A program made the translations under genes and the position numbers. This document shows, in pieces, positions 18,059 to 27,263 of a stretch of DNA of 46,492 nt. This DNA comes from Stutzerimonas chloritidismutans AW-1 (lineage in GTDB: Bacteria; Pseudomonadota; Gammaproteobacteria; Pseudomonadales; Pseudomonadaceae), in the NCBI RefSeq assembly GCF_000495915.1, contig NZ_AOFQ01000053.1:1-46492 (forward strand), read 5' to 3'. Below the pieces are notes generated by a model. That model made no database searches. It worked only from the letters and a program-made list of their open reading frames with translations, and had not been told where the DNA came from. The stretch's first letter is position 1, and each line of letters starts with the position of its first letter.

Positions 18059-20266
18059 ATGATCAACCAGGGACTCAGCGAAAAGGATATGCAGGACGCC
18101 GTGGTCGGCGAGGTGCTGGAACAGACGTTGCCCGAGGTGGTGTCTGCGCCACTGGAAGTCGTCGAGGAGACGCCGGTCGCGCTGGTGACCAACCTGGACG
18201 ACAGTGCGCTGTACATCCATCGCGAGCTTTCTCAGCTTCAGTTCAACGTCCGCGTGCTCGAGCAGGCGCTGGATGAGTCCTATCCGCTGCTGGAGCGGCT
18301 GAAGTTCCTGCTGATCTTCTCCAGCAACCTCGATGAGTTCTTCGAGATTCGCGTCGCCGGACTGAAGAAGCGCGTCACCTTCGCCCGCGAACAGGCGGGC
18401 GCCGACGGCCTGCAGCCGCATCAGGCGCTGGCGCGCATATCCGAGCTGGTCCACGAACAGGTCGACCGCCAGTACGCGATCCTCAACGACGTGCTTCTGC
18501 CAGCGCTGGCCGAGCATCAGATCCGCTTCATTCGCCGCAGGCACTGGACGGCCAAACTCAAGACCTGGGTGCGCCGCTATTTTCGCGACGAGATTGCACC
18601 GATCGTTACGCCGATCGGTCTCGATCCGACCCATCCGTTCCCGCTGCTGGTGAACAAGAGCCTGAACTTCATCGTCGAGCTGGAAGGCGTCGATGCCTTC
18701 GGCCGCGATTCCGGTCTGGCGATCATCCCGGCGCCACGCCTGCTGCCGCGGGTGATCCGCGTGCCGGAGTCGGTCGGCGGCGCCGGCGACAACTTCGTCT
18801 TCCTCTCCTCGATGATCCATGCCCATGCCGACGACCTGTTCCACGGCATGCGGGTCAAGGGCTGCTACCAGTTCCGCCTCACCCGTAACGCCGACCTTTC
18901 GGTTGACACCGAGGACGTCGAGGACCTGGCACGCGCGCTGCGAGGCGAGCTGATCTCGCGTCGTTATGGCGATGCCGTGCGCCTGGAAGTGGCCGATACC
19001 TGCCCGCAGCACCTCGCCGATTTTCTGCTCAAGCAGTTCAGTCTGGGCGAGGGCGAAATGTACCGGGTCAACGGCCCCGTCAACCTGACCCGCCTGTTCA
19101 GCATCACCGGGCTGGACAGTCACCCGGAGCTGCAATACAGCCCCTTCACACCATCAATTCCGAAGTTGCTGCAGAACAGCGACAAGATATTCAGTGTGAT
19201 CAACAAGCAGGACATCTTGCTGCTGCACCCGTTCGAGTCCTTCACGCCGGTGGTCGATCTGCTGCGTGAAGCTGCGAAGGACCCGTGCGTGCTGGCGATC
19301 AAGCAGACGCTGTATCGCTCGGGTGCCAATTCGGAGATCGTCGATGCGCTGGTCGATGCGGCGCGCAGCGGCAAGGAAGTTACCGCGGTGATCGAACTGC
19401 GCGCGCGCTTCGACGAGGAATCCAACCTGCAGCTCGCCAGCCGCCTGCAGCAGGCCGGCGCGGTGGTGATCTATGGCGTGGTCGGCTACAAGACCCACGC
19501 CAAGATGATGCTGATCCTGCGTCGCGAGAATGGCGAGCTGTGCCGTTACGCGCATCTGGGCACCGGCAACTACCACGCGGCCAACGCCCGGCTGTATACC
19601 GACTACAGTCTGCTGACATCCGATGATGCGCTGTGTGAGGACGTCTCCAAGCTGTTCAGTCAGTTGATCGGCATGGGCAAGACCATGCGCATGAAGAAGC
19701 TGCTGCACGCGCCATTTACCCTGAAGAAGACGCTGCTCGACCTGATCGCGCAGGAAACCCAGCACGCGGCCGAGGGGCGGCCCGCGCATATCATTCTGAA
19801 GATCAATGCGCTGACCGATCCGAAGATGATCAAGGCGCTGTACAAGGCCAGCCAGACCGGCGTGCGTGTCGATCTCATCGTGCGTGGCATGTGCTGCCTG
19901 CGGCCGGGCATCGCCGGTGTCTCTCACAACATCCATGTGCGCTCGATCATCGGCCGATTCCTTGAGCACAGTCGGGTGTTCTACTTCCAGAATGACGGCG
20001 ACGAGAAGCTCTACCTGTCCAGTGCCGACTGGATGGAGCGCAACCTCGATCGTCGGGTGGAAACCTGTTTCCCGGTGGAAGGCAAGAAACTGGTGATGCG
20101 GGTTAAGAAGGAGCTGGAAGGCTTCCTCAGCGACAACACCCAGAGCTGGATTCTGCAGCCTGACGGCAGCTACCTGCGCAACAGCCCCACCGGTAATCAG
20201 AATGCGCGCAACATACAGAGTACGTTGCTGGAGCGTCTCACCGGGCCGCAGGTCGGCGTGCGCTGA
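18059..20266 (+). CDS. ppk: Polyphosphate kinase 1
   Basis: Reversibly moves the gamma phosphate of ATP onto inorganic polyphosphate; membrane-associated in cells. 735 residues: an N-terminal domain with [17 protein letters not shown] and [17 protein letters not shown], an HKD-like core with the phosphorylated His in [11 protein letters not shown], the second His in [20 protein letters not shown], and the C-terminal [16 protein letters not shown]. The first 50 residues are longer and less conserved. GAGG stands 8 bases before ATG 18059. It is convergent with ppx and shares a hairpin with it. Confidence 0.95.
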   Translation: MINQGLSEKDMQDAVVGEVLEQTLPEVVSAPLEVVEETPVALVTNLDDSALYIHRELSQLQFNVRVLEQALDESYPLLERLKFLLIFSSNLDEFFEIRVAGLKKRVTFAREQAGADGLQPHQALARISELVHEQVDRQYAILNDVLLPALAEHQIRFIRRRHWTAKLKTWVRRYFRDEIAPIVTPIGLDPTHPFPLLVNKSLNFIVELEGVDAFGRDSGLAIIPAPRLLPRVIRVPESVGGAGDNFVFLSSMIHAHADDLFHGMRVKGCYQFRLTRNADLSVDTEDVEDLARALRGELISRRYGDAVRLEVADTCPQHLADFLLKQFSLGEGEMYRVNGPVNLTRLFSITGLDSHPELQYSPFTPSIPKLLQNSDKIFSVINKQDILLLHPFESFTPVVDLLREAAKDPCVLAIKQTLYRSGANSEIVDALVDAARSGKEVTAVIELRARFDEESNLQLASRLQQAGAVVIYGVVGYKTHAKMMLILRRENGELCRYAHLGTGNYHAANARLYTDYSLLTSDDALCEDVSKLFSQLIGMGKTMRMKKLLHAPFTLKKTLLDLIAQETQHAAEGRPAHIILKINALTDPKMIKALYKASQTGVRVDLIVRGMCCLRPGIAGVSHNIHVRSIIGRFLEHSRVFYFQNDGDEKLYLSSADWMERNLDRRVETCFPVEGKKLVMRVKKELEGFLSDNTQSWILQPDGSYLRNSPTGNQNARNIQSTLLERLTGPQVGVR

Positions 20267-20359
20267 GTCAGGTGTTTCCCGCGGTGCGTTTTCAGGCATG
20301 TGGCTGGCGCGCGCCGCGTCGGCCTGGCTGAGGAGGCGAAGACTGGTTACCTGTATCAT

Positions 20360-20383
20360 CAAGGGCCCCTAGGGCCCTTGTTT
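20360..20383. terminator. Shared hairpin between convergent ppk and ppx
   Basis: CAAGGGCCC-CTA-GGGCCCTTG is a 9-base-pair stem followed on the plus strand by TTTCATTT, so it may end ppk transcripts. Read on the minus strand it lies after the ppx stop (20383-20385), followed by ATGAT rather than T. It is probably used in both directions, weakly for ppx. Confidence 0.6.
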
Positions 20384-21885
20384 CATTTCATCCGCAGTTC
20401 GTAGCCCACGCGCGCGAGCCAGGCGGCTTCGGCCTCGAAGTCGGCCCTGGTCAGTGGGTTCGCGCCCAGCCAGCCGGTCGGGAAGATCAGCTCCAGGCCC
20501 CGTTCGGTCGCCTTTAGCTGCACCTCGGAGACGGCGTTGGCACCGCGGATGTGATGGAACAGGATGGCGAATCGCAGCAGGATGCACAGTCGCACCAGTG
20601 CATCGGCATCGACCCCGGTCTCGCCGAACTTGTCCTGAGGAATATTGCGTCGGTGGCCGCGCACCAGCAGCGCCAGCATCAGCTGATCCTGACGGGAGAA
20701 GCCGGGCAGGTCGGAATGCTCGATCAGGTAGGCGCCATGCTTGTGGTAGTGGTAGTGCGCAATATCCAGGCCCACTTCATGCACCCGTGCAGCCCAGGCG
20801 AGCAGCTCCCGGTGCCAGTCCTGATCCAGGCTCCACGCCTCGGCCACCTGGTCGAACGCCTCCAGCGCCTTGGCTTCGACTCGCGCGGCCTGTTCCATGT
20901 CGACGTGGTAGCGCTCCATCAGGAAGCTCAGCGAGCGGTCACGGATGTCCTCGTCATGGTGACGGCCTAGCAGGTCGTAGAGCACCCCTTCGCGCAGGGC
21001 GCCTTCGGAGTGGGTCATGCTGCTGATCTCCAGCGCATCGAATATCGCCTCGAGAATCGCCAGGCCCGCAGGAAACACGCCGCGACGGTCCGGCTTGATG
21101 CCGTCGATGTCGATCTTCTCCACGTCGCCGAGCTTGAATAGCTTGCGTTTGAGCCATCCCAGCCCTTCGAGGTTGACCTCGCCGTTGCCGAAGCCGCCGC
21201 TCTTGATCGCCAGACCGACGGCCCGGATGGTGCCGGACGCGCCGATGGATTCCTGCCAGCCGAGCCGGCGCAGACCGTGCTCGATGCCCATCAGCTCTAC
21301 CCGCGCGGCGGTGTAGGCCTGGGCGTAGCGTGCCGGGGTGATCTTGCCGTCACGGAAGAAGCGTTGGGTGTAGCTCACGCAGCCCATCTGCAGGCTTTCG
21401 CGCAGCTGCGATTCGAACCCTTCGCCGATGATGAACTCGGTGCTGCCGCCGCCGATGTCTGCCACCAGGCGGCGGCCGGAACTGCTCGGGATGGTGTGCG
21501 ACACGCCGAGATAGATCAGGCGCGCTTCTTCGCGGCCGGAGATGACCTCGACCTGATGGTTGACGATCTCTTCGGCGCGGCGGATGAAGGTGGCGCGATT
21601 GCGCGCTTCACGCAGTGCGTTGGTGCCGACGATGCGTACGGCGCCCTGCGGCAGATGATTGACCAGCTGGGCGAAGCGACGCAGACAGTCCAGCCCACGC
21701 TGCATGGCGGCCTCGTCGAGCAGACGGTTTTCGTCGATCCCGGCAGCCAGCTGGACCTTCTCGCCGAGCCGTTCGAGGATGCGCATTTCGCCATTGCTGG
21801 TGCGCGCGAGCACCATGTGAAAGCTGTTCGAGCCCAGATCCAGGGCGGCGATCATGGGAAAGGTCTCAGCGGTGTTATGGCGCAT
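20383..21885 (-). CDS. ppx: Exopolyphosphatase / guanosine pentaphosphatase
   Basis: Removes terminal phosphate from polyphosphate, the opposite of Ppk beside it, and may hydrolyse pppGpp. 500 residues: ASKHA-fold ATPase-like part with [40 protein letters not shown] and [13 protein letters not shown], then the C-terminal HD-type helical part with [19 protein letters not shown]. The start at ATG 21885 ([10 protein letters not shown]) was preferred over the TTG/ATG options up to 21903. Transcribed toward ppk, so the two enzymes have separate promoters. Confidence 0.93.
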   Translation of the reverse strand: MRHNTAETFPMIAALDLGSNSFHMVLARTSNGEMRILERLGEKVQLAAGIDENRLLDEAAMQRGLDCLRRFAQLVNHLPQGAVRIVGTNALREARNRATFIRRAEEIVNHQVEVISGREEARLIYLGVSHTIPSSSGRRLVADIGGGSTEFIIGEGFESQLRESLQMGCVSYTQRFFRDGKITPARYAQAYTAARVELMGIEHGLRRLGWQESIGASGTIRAVGLAIKSGGFGNGEVNLEGLGWLKRKLFKLGDVEKIDIDGIKPDRRGVFPAGLAILEAIFDALEISSMTHSEGALREGVLYDLLGRHHDEDIRDRSLSFLMERYHVDMEQAARVEAKALEAFDQVAEAWSLDQDWHRELLAWAARVHEVGLDIAHYHYHKHGAYLIEHSDLPGFSRQDQLMLALLVRGHRRNIPQDKFGETGVDADALVRLCILLRFAILFHHIRGANAVSEVQLKATERGLELIFPTGWLGANPLTRADFEAEAAWLARVGYELRMK

Positions 21886-22028
21886 TGGGCAGTCTCGATG
21901 CAAAACTCAGACATCCTGACATGATCGCCCCCATCCGCCAACGCAGTCGTTGACGCACGGAGGCGCTGCTCGCGGGCGATCGTCGCCGACCCGAGGGTCT
22001 GCAGCTTTCGATCCGCTCACAGTAGGGC

Positions 22029-22034
22029 TATGAT
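22029..22034 (+). promoter_or_regulatory. Candidate trxA -10 element
   Basis: TATGAT lies 35 bases before the trxA start. The hexamer 17 bases further upstream (TTTCGA) is a poor -35, so the call is tentative. Confidence 0.4.
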
Positions 22035-22068
22035 GGCGACCTTTCCGTTCCGACCCTGGAGAAAATCC

Positions 22069-22395
22069 ATGAGCGAATACATCAACAATGTCAGCGACAG
22101 CAGTTTCGAGCAGGACGTCCTCCAGGCCGACGGTCCCGTACTGGTCGACTACTGGGCCGAGTGGTGTGGTCCGTGCAAGATGATCGCGCCGGTACTCGAC
22201 GAGATCGCCAAGGACTACGAAGGTCGTCTGAAGGTTTGCAAGCTCAATATCGACGAGAACCAGGAAACCCCGCCGAAGTACGGCGTGCGCGGTATCCCGA
22301 CGCTGATGCTGTTCAAGAACGGCAACGTCGAGGCGACCAAGGTCGGTGCACTGTCCAAGTCGCAGCTAGCGGCGTTCCTCGACAGCAACATCTGA
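22069..22395 (+). CDS. trxA: Thioredoxin 1
   Basis: Cytosolic protein disulfide reductase, 108 residues, the usual length. The active site is WCGPCK within [16 protein letters not shown], and the cis-proline loop is [12 protein letters not shown]. Start ATG 22069 has GGAG 7 bases upstream; the in-frame ATG at 22030 overlaps the probable promoter. The monocistronic unit ends with a strong terminator before rho, an arrangement (trxA-rho) common in gammaproteobacteria. Confidence 0.97.
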   Translation: MSEYINNVSDSSFEQDVLQADGPVLVDYWAEWCGPCKMIAPVLDEIAKDYEGRLKVCKLNIDENQETPPKYGVRGIPTLMLFKNGNVEATKVGALSKSQLAAFLDSNI

Positions 22396-22417
22396 CTTCG
22401 CCGAAGTTCCCCTCTAA

Positions 22418-22444
22418 AGCCCTCGCAGTCGCGGGGGCTTTTTT
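22418..22444 (+). terminator. Intrinsic terminator of trxA
   Basis: AGCCCTCGC-AGTC-GCGGGGGCT forms a 9-base-pair stem with one T-G pair, followed by six T. It stands 23 bases after the trxA stop. Confidence 0.9.
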
Positions 22445-22626
22445 CATCGGCAGGGGGGACGCTTCGTCTGCACGATGCTAAATTCGGCCTCGCGACGCAT
22501 TCTTCCGTCGCCCTCTGCACGCCGTCGCCGACGCACTTCAGCCTCATAAAGCACAACGAACCTGTTCGTCTCTTGCTGCGCGGCTTCTCAAGCTAATCGC
22601 TTTCTACATCCTTCCTGACTCTCTCT
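22445..22626 (+). promoter_or_regulatory. Pyrimidine-rich leader of rho
   Basis: About 180 bases with no gene. A possible extended -10 (TGCTAAATT, 22476-22484) stands near the start. The last 60 bases before the ATG are strikingly C/T-rich (GCTTTCTACATCCTTCC and GACTCTCTCT), and no Shine-Dalgarno sequence precedes the start. In E. coli the rho leader is a site of Rho-dependent attenuation by Rho itself; the unstructured C-rich leader here would suit the same feedback, which is inference. Confidence 0.45.
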
Positions 22627-23664
22627 ATGAATCTGACTGAACTCAAGCAAAAGCCCATCACCGAACTGCTGGAAATGGCCGAACAGATGGGCATCGATAA
22701 CATGGCCCGTTCGCGCAAGCAGGACGTGATTTTCTCCCTGCTCAAGAAGCACGCTAAAAGCGGCGAGGAAATCTCCGGTGATGGCGTGCTGGAGATTCTC
22801 CAGGACGGCTTCGGCTTCCTGCGCTCCGCGGATTCTTCCTACCTGGCCGGCCCGGACGATATCTACGTCTCGCCCAGCCAGATTCGCCGCTTCAACCTGC
22901 GCACCGGTGACACCATCATCGGCAAGATCCGCCCTCCCAAGGAAGGTGAGCGCTACTTCGCCCTGCTCAAGGTCGACTCGATCAACTACGATCGGCCGGA
23001 GAACGCGAAGAACAAGATCCTCTTCGAGAACCTGACCCCGCTGTTCGCCAACGAGCGCCTGAAGATGGAAGCCGGCAACGGTTCCACCGAAGACCTCACC
23101 GGTCGCGTAATCGACCTCTGTGCTCCGATCGGCAAGGGCCAGCGCGGCTTGATCGTCGCTCCGCCAAAGGCGGGCAAGACGATCATGCTGCAGAACATCG
23201 CCAGCAACATCACCCGCAACAACCCCGAGTGCCACCTGATCGTTCTGCTGATCGACGAGCGTCCGGAAGAAGTGACCGAGATGCAGCGCACCGTGCGCGG
23301 CGAAGTGGTCGCCTCCACCTTCGACGAGCCGCCAACCCGTCACGTGCAGGTCGCCGAGATGGTGATCGAGAAGGCCAAGCGCCTAGTCGAGCACAAGAAG
23401 GACGTGGTCATTCTGCTCGACTCCATCACCCGTCTGGCGCGTGCCTACAACACCGTGATCCCGAGCTCCGGCAAAGTGCTCACTGGTGGTGTCGATGCCC
23501 ACGCCCTGGAGAAGCCCAAGCGTTTCTTCGGTGCCGCGCGCAACATCGAGGAAGGCGGTTCGCTGACCATTCTCGCCACCGCGCTGGTGGAGACCGGCTC
23601 GAAGATGGACGAGGGGATTTACGAGGAGGTCAATGATTTACGAGGAGTTCAAGGGCACCGGTAA
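22627..23664 (+). CDS. rho: Transcription termination factor Rho, N-terminal piece (split gene)
   Basis: Hexameric RNA helicase that ends transcription. Native Rho has 419 residues; this ORF has 345. Residues 1-329 look fully conserved: N-terminal helix domain, RNA-binding fold with [19 protein letters not shown], Walker A APPKAGKT (about 179-186), [12 protein letters not shown], Walker [17 protein letters not shown]-loop [11 protein letters not shown]-loop GSKMDE (Lys326). At codon 330 a 19-bp tandem duplication begins: Val330 becomes Gly, IYEE is kept, and the frame then runs into a foreign 11-residue tail ending QGHR. The arginine finger and the C-terminal subunit contacts are therefore missing from this piece. 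They are encoded by the overlapping ORF at 23633. Whether a working Rho is made is open; rho is essential in many but not all bacteria. Confidence 0.9.
   Translation: MNLTELKQKPITELLEMAEQMGIDNMARSRKQDVIFSLLKKHAKSGEEISGDGVLEILQDGFGFLRSADSSYLAGPDDIYVSPSQIRRFNLRTGDTIIGKIRPPKEGERYFALLKVDSINYDRPENAKNKILFENLTPLFANERLKMEAGNGSTEDLTGRVIDLCAPIGKGQRGLIVAPPKAGKTIMLQNIASNITRNNPECHLIVLLIDERPEEVTEMQRTVRGEVVASTFDEPPTRHVQVAEMVIEKAKRLVEHKKDVVILLDSITRLARAYNTVIPSSGKVLTGGVDAHALEKPKRFFGAARNIEEGGSLTILATALVETGSKMDEGIYEEVNDLRGVQGHR
23615..23652 (+). repeat. 19-bp tandem duplication splitting rho
   Basis: Copy 1 is 23615-23633 and copy 2 is 23634-23652; copy 2 reads TGATTTACGAGGAGTTCAA. Copy 1 differs at two places, both G for T (23615 and 23629). 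Deleting one unit restores the normal Rho reading frame with [12 protein letters not shown]. The junction makes the ATG at 23633-23635. Confidence 0.95.
23624..23629 (+). promoter_or_regulatory. Consensus Shine-Dalgarno for the second rho ORF
   Basis: AGGAGG, followed by T, lies 3 bases before the ATG at 23633. The match is perfect but the spacing is shorter than the usual 5-9; the overlapping GAGG at 23623-23626 would give 6. The last G is one of the two bases that differ from copy 2, where the same place reads AGGAGT. Confidence 0.6.
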
Positions 23665-23905
23665 CCTGGAGCTGCAACTGGATCGTCGCATTGCCGAGAA
23701 GCGTGTCTTCCCGGCCATCAACATCAACCGTTCGGGTACTCGCCGCGAAGAGCTGCTGACCAGCGAGGAAGAGCTGCAGCGCATCTGGATCCTGCGCAAG
23801 CTGCTGCATCCGATGGATGAAAGCGCTGCGATTGAGTTCCTGCTCGACAAGCTCAAGGACACCAAGACCAACGACGAATTCTTCATGTCCATGAAGCGCA
23901 AGTAA
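23633..23905 (+). CDS. rho: Rho, C-terminal piece from a new start codon
   Basis: 90 residues equal to native Rho 331-419 preceded by a Met in place of Val330. It starts [16 protein letters not shown] and contains the arginine-finger region [13 protein letters not shown] (Arg366 in E. coli numbering), Arg353 in AEKRVFPAI and the C-terminal helix ending MSMKRK. It lies in the +1 frame relative to the first piece and overlaps it by 32 bases, so ribosomes finishing or translating the first ORF pass over its AGGAGG and ATG. Reinitiation could supply it in proportion to the first piece. The alternative is a +1 ribosomal shift on GTC-A-ATG, giving full-length Rho with a six-residue insertion, but no stop or hungry codon favours that. 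Confidence 0.85.
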   Translation: MIYEEFKGTGNLELQLDRRIAEKRVFPAININRSGTRREELLTSEEELQRIWILRKLLHPMDESAAIEFLLDKLKDTKTNDEFFMSMKRK

Positions 23906-23923
23906 GCGACTCGTCGTTGCCAA

Positions 23924-23945
23924 CAAGGCCGGGGAAACCCGGCCT
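23924..23945 (+). terminator. Hairpin after rho
   Basis: AAGGCCGGG-GAAA-CCCGGCCTT is a perfect 9-base-pair stem with a GNRA-type loop, 18 bases after the stop of the C-terminal piece. Downstream is CGTCTGTCTG, only loosely T-rich. Confidence 0.65.
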
Positions 23946-24028
23946 TCGTCTGTCTGCAGGTTTTGGAAAACCCGACGCGGGCGCTAAACTTTGCGCCTCG
24001 TCCCTGCCGGCCCATGCGAGGCTCAAGC

Positions 24029-25495
24029 ATGCAGTATCGCGATCTGCGCGACTTTATCAGCGGCCTGGAAAAACGCGGTGAGCTCAAGCGCGTCACGGCT
24101 GCTGTCTCCCCGGTTCTGGAAATGACCGAAATCTGTGACCGCACCCTGCGCAAGCAGGGCCCGGCACTGCTCTTTGTGAACCCGACGGGTTTCGACATGC
24201 CGGTGCTCGGCAATCTGTTCGGCACGCCGCAGCGGGTCGCCCTCGGTATGGGCGCCGAGGATGTCTCCGAACTGCGTGAGATCGGCAAGCTGCTGGCGTT
24301 TCTCAAGGAGCCGGAGCCGCCGAAGGGGCTGAAGGACGCCTGGAGCAAGCTGCCGATCTACAAGAAGGTCATCAGCATGGCGCCCAAGGTTCTTAAGGAC
24401 GCGCCCTGCCAGGAAGTGATCATCGAAGGTGATGACGTCGACCTGGGGACAATCCCCGTACAGCACTGCTGGCCGGGCGACGCCGCGCCGCTGATCACCT
24501 GGGGTCTGACCATCACCAAGGGGCCGAACAAGGAGCGGCAGAACCTCGGCATCTACCGCCAGCAGGTCATCGGCCGCAACAAGGTGATCATGCGCTGGCT
24601 CAGTCATCGCGGCGGGGCGCTGGATTTCCGCGAATGGTGCAATAAATACCCGGATCGGCCGTACCCGGTCGCCGTGGCACTGGGCGCGGATCCGGCGACG
24701 ATTCTCGGTGCGGTGACGCCTGTGCCCGATACGCTGTCCGAATATGCCTTCGCCGGCCTGTTGCGCGGTTCGCGCACTGAGCTGGTCAAGGCGGTCGGCT
24801 CCGATCTGCAGGTGCCGGCGTACGCCGAGATCGTCCTCGAAGGGCATATCCATCCGGGCGAGATGGCCGATGAAGGACCTTACGGTGACCACACCGGCTA
24901 CTACAACGAGGTCGACCGCTTCCCGGTGTTCACCGTCGAGCGCATCACCCATCGCCGAAACCCGATCTACCACAGCACCTATACCGGGCGCCCGCCGGAT
25001 GAGCCGGCGATTCTCGGCGTGGCACTGAACGAGGTGTTCGTACCGATCCTGCAGAAGCAGTTCCCGGAAATCGTCGATTTCTACCTGCCGCCGGAAGGCT
25101 GTTCCTATCGCATGGCGGTGGTGACGATGAAGAAGCAGTATCCCGGCCACGCCAAGCGGGTCATGCTCGGCGTGTGGAGCTTCCTGCGTCAGTTCATGTA
25201 CACCAAGTTTGTCATCGTCACCGACGACGACATCAACGCCCGCGACTGGAACGATGTGATCTGGGCCATCACCACACGCATGGATCCCAAGCGCGACACG
25301 GTGATGATCGACAACACGCCGATCGACTACCTGGATTTTGCCTCGCCGATCTCCGGGCTGGGCTCGAAGATGGGCCTGGATGCCACCCACAAATGGCCGG
25401 GCGAGACCAACCGCGAATGGGGGCGGGTCATCGTTCAGGACCCGGCGGTGAAGCAGCGGGTTGATGAACTCTGGTCGCAGCTGGGTATCGACTGA
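24029..25495 (+). CDS. ubiD: UbiD family 4-hydroxy-3-polyprenylbenzoate decarboxylase
   Basis: Decarboxylates the polyprenyl-hydroxybenzoate intermediate in ubiquinone synthesis, using the prenylated flavin made by UbiX. 488 residues, the family length. Marks include [44 protein letters not shown], the Glu-rich [16 protein letters not shown] and [15 protein letters not shown]. The start at ATG 24029 fits homologues; the ORF extends upstream to 23963 without support. It follows rho closely, separated by a hairpin. Confidence 0.95.
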   Translation: MQYRDLRDFISGLEKRGELKRVTAAVSPVLEMTEICDRTLRKQGPALLFVNPTGFDMPVLGNLFGTPQRVALGMGAEDVSELREIGKLLAFLKEPEPPKGLKDAWSKLPIYKKVISMAPKVLKDAPCQEVIIEGDDVDLGTIPVQHCWPGDAAPLITWGLTITKGPNKERQNLGIYRQQVIGRNKVIMRWLSHRGGALDFREWCNKYPDRPYPVAVALGADPATILGAVTPVPDTLSEYAFAGLLRGSRTELVKAVGSDLQVPAYAEIVLEGHIHPGEMADEGPYGDHTGYYNEVDRFPVFTVERITHRRNPIYHSTYTGRPPDEPAILGVALNEVFVPILQKQFPEIVDFYLPPEGCSYRMAVVTMKKQYPGHAKRVMLGVWSFLRQFMYTKFVIVTDDDINARDWNDVIWAITTRMDPKRDTVMIDNTPIDYLDFASPISGLGSKMGLDATHKWPGETNREWGRVIVQDPAVKQRVDELWSQLGID

Positions 25496-25507
25496 CATAT
25501 CCGAAGA

Positions 25508-25525
25508 GGCGGGCCCGAGCCCGCC
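25508..25525 (+). terminator. Hairpin after ubiD
   Basis: GGCGGGC-CCGA-GCCCGCC makes a 7-base-pair stem 12 bases after the ubiD stop. No T run follows, so its effect may be weak. Confidence 0.4.
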
Positions 25526-25569
25526 CGAAAGCCTTGGCGGGTCTTCCCGTTCACTGATAAGACGTGCAC

Positions 25570-26541
25570 ATGAAAGTTACTTTGCAGCCATCCGGTGCCG
25601 TGCTCGACGTGCGGCCCGGCGAACGATTTCTCGATGCCGCCAGGCGTCTGGGCTACGAATGCCCGCAGAGCTGTCGCAACGGCAATTGCCACATCTGCGC
25701 CTCGCTGCTGGTCGAAGGACGTGTGCGGCAGGCCGGCGAGGTACGCGATCACGGCGAGCTGCTGGCCTGCCTGGCCGAGCCACTGGAAGACTGCGTGCTG
25801 CTGTGGGATGGCGTGCTGGCGCCCGGCGAGCTGCCGGTACGCGAGCTGAGCTGCCAGCTCAGTGGCTATGAAGAGGTCGGTGGCGATGTGGTGCGCTTGC
25901 GCCTACGCCTGCCGGCCGGTCGCCAGCCGCGCTATCACGCCGGTCAATATCTGTTGCTGCAACGGGAGGACGGTGAGTGGTCGGCGTTTTCCCTCGCCTC
26001 TGCTCCCGGCAGCGGCCGAGAGCTGGAGCTGCACGTGCTGGCGCGTGAGGAATCCGCGATCGAGCTGCTGGCATTCCTGCGGCGGCAGGGCTTTGCGCGG
26101 ATCCAGCTGCCATTCGGCGACACGCATCTGGCAGAACTGCCGGACGGTCCCTTGGTGCTGGTTGCAGCGGGCACCGGCATGGCGCAGATGCACAGTCTGA
26201 TCGAGTATTGCCGCGCAGCCGGGTTCTCGCATCCGGTGCATCTGTACTGGGGTGTTCGCCATCCCGAAGACTTCTACCAGCTGTCGCACTGGGATGAGTG
26301 GCAGGGCATGAGCAATCTGCATCTGCACCGTGTCGTCAGCGACGTCTGCGGCTGGGAAGGTCGCTGCGGCATGCTGCATGAAGCGATTCGCGAGGATTTC
26401 AACGATCTCAAACCGTTGCATATCTATGCCAGCGGCTCGCCGTCGATGGTCTATGGCACGCTGGATGCGTTGGTGGAGGCGGGGATGGACCCGCATCAGA
26501 TGCGCGCTGACGTGTTTGCCTACGCGCCGCGGGAAAGCTGA
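25570..26541 (+). CDS. 2Fe-2S ferredoxin / FAD-NAD(P)H reductase
   Basis: Electron-transfer reductase of 323 residues with a plant-type ferredoxin domain at the N-terminus and a ferredoxin-NAD(P)H reductase module behind it. The iron-sulfur cysteines are in SCRNGNCHIC plus LLAC (about residues 38, 43, 46 and 72). The flavin motif appears as WSAFSLASAP and the NAD(P)H part as VLVAAGTGMAQMHSLI and IYASGSPSMV. Similar proteins are annotated as CDP-6-deoxy-delta-3,4-glucoseen reductase or as oxygenase reductase components; the physiological partner is unknown. ATG 25570 is preferred over GTG 25564. Confidence 0.9.
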   Translation: MKVTLQPSGAVLDVRPGERFLDAARRLGYECPQSCRNGNCHICASLLVEGRVRQAGEVRDHGELLACLAEPLEDCVLLWDGVLAPGELPVRELSCQLSGYEEVGGDVVRLRLRLPAGRQPRYHAGQYLLLQREDGEWSAFSLASAPGSGRELELHVLAREESAIELLAFLRRQGFARIQLPFGDTHLAELPDGPLVLVAAGTGMAQMHSLIEYCRAAGFSHPVHLYWGVRHPEDFYQLSHWDEWQGMSNLHLHRVVSDVCGWEGRCGMLHEAIREDFNDLKPLHIYASGSPSMVYGTLDALVEAGMDPHQMRADVFAYAPRES

Positions 26542-26563
26542 TTCGGTTTGCTGCGCCAGAATG

Positions 26564-26594
26564 AAAAACGCCGGGTCGAAAGCCCGGCGTTTTT
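26564..26594. terminator. Bidirectional terminator between reductase and SPOR genes
   Basis: AAAAACGCCGGG and CCCGGCGTTTTT pair over 12 bases around a 7-base loop. The A/T flanks give a T run on both strands, ending both convergent genes. Confidence 0.92.
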
Positions 26595-26597
26595 CGT

Positions 26598-27263
26598 TCA
26601 GCGCGTCTGCCGCTGTTGCAACAGCAGGTTCTTGTAGCCGCTGGCGGCCAGCGTCTTTTGTGCAGCATTCAGTTGCTCGCGGCTGCCGAAGGGTCCGACC
26701 AGCACGCGATACCAATGCTCATCACGCACCTTGACGCTTTCCACGCGCACGTCCTGACCAAGCAGGATGATCTGCGCGCGTACCCGATCAGCCTCCGCCT
26801 GCTGGCGGAACGAGCCGGCCTGCAGAAAGAACTGGGTAACCGGTGCTTTGGCCACTGTGGGCGGCGGCGGTGGTACCTGGCCATTGAGTGCGGCCTGCGC
26901 GCGGGCTTCGTCGATCTTCGCTGCTTCCTCTGGCGTTACCGGCTTGGCCGGCGGTTCCGGCTGCTTGGCTTCCGGCGGCAGAATCACTTCCGACTCCGGT
27001 AGCAGCGTATAGAAGTCGTACTTCGGCTTGGCCGCCTGCTCGCTGGCTGGCGTGCGCTTGGGCTGCTCCTTGATCGCGGTCTTGGGTGCGTCCTTGTTGC
27101 GCTTGACCTCCTCGCCACCCGGCTCGAGGCTCATCAGAAACATGATGAAACCGCCGATGACCAGGCCACAGACCAGCCAGATCCAGCCTGGTACGGCCTG
27201 TTTGGCGGGCGCCTGATAGCGGCTCGCGCCTCGTTTGGGCGCGGCTTTCTTCCTTGCAGCCAC
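26598..27263 (-). CDS. SPOR-domain cell division protein (FtsN-like)
   Basis: Bitopic inner-membrane protein with a peptidoglycan-binding SPOR domain, 221 residues. A basic N-terminus (ARKKAAPKRGASRY) precedes one membrane helix (about 26-45, WIWLVCGLVIGGFIMFLM); a Pro/Lys/Glu-rich periplasmic linker follows; the SPOR domain is at about 143-217 (FFLQAGSFRQQAEADRVRAQ; YRVLVGPFGSREQ). Position directly after argS is that of the FtsN-like gene of other gammaproteobacteria. The GTG start abuts the argS stop with no gap, so it is co-transcribed with argS. Confidence 0.9.
   Translation of the reverse strand: MAARKKAAPKRGASRYQAPAKQAVPGWIWLVCGLVIGGFIMFLMSLEPGGEEVKRNKDAPKTAIKEQPKRTPASEQAAKPKYDFYTLLPESEVILPPEAKQPEPPAKPVTPEEAAKIDEARAQAALNGQVPPPPPTVAKAPVTQFFLQAGSFRQQAEADRVRAQIILLGQDVRVESVKVRDEHWYRVLVGPFGSREQLNAAQKTLAASGYKNLLLQQRQTR

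Noticed and set aside
19154..20362. Minus-strand frame of 402 aa opposite ppk
   Set aside because: Shadow of ppk; no ribosome binding site or domain seen.
23629..23664. Programmed ribosomal frameshift making full-length Rho
   Set aside because: The AGGAGG close to the shift recalls prfB, but there is no stop or evident slow codon in the A site and no slippery run; reinitiation at the ATG is simpler. Kept only as an alternative.
24023..25498. Minus-strand frame of 491 aa opposite ubiD
   Set aside because: Same reason: ubiD on the other strand is fully conserved, and the antisense product shows no family motif.
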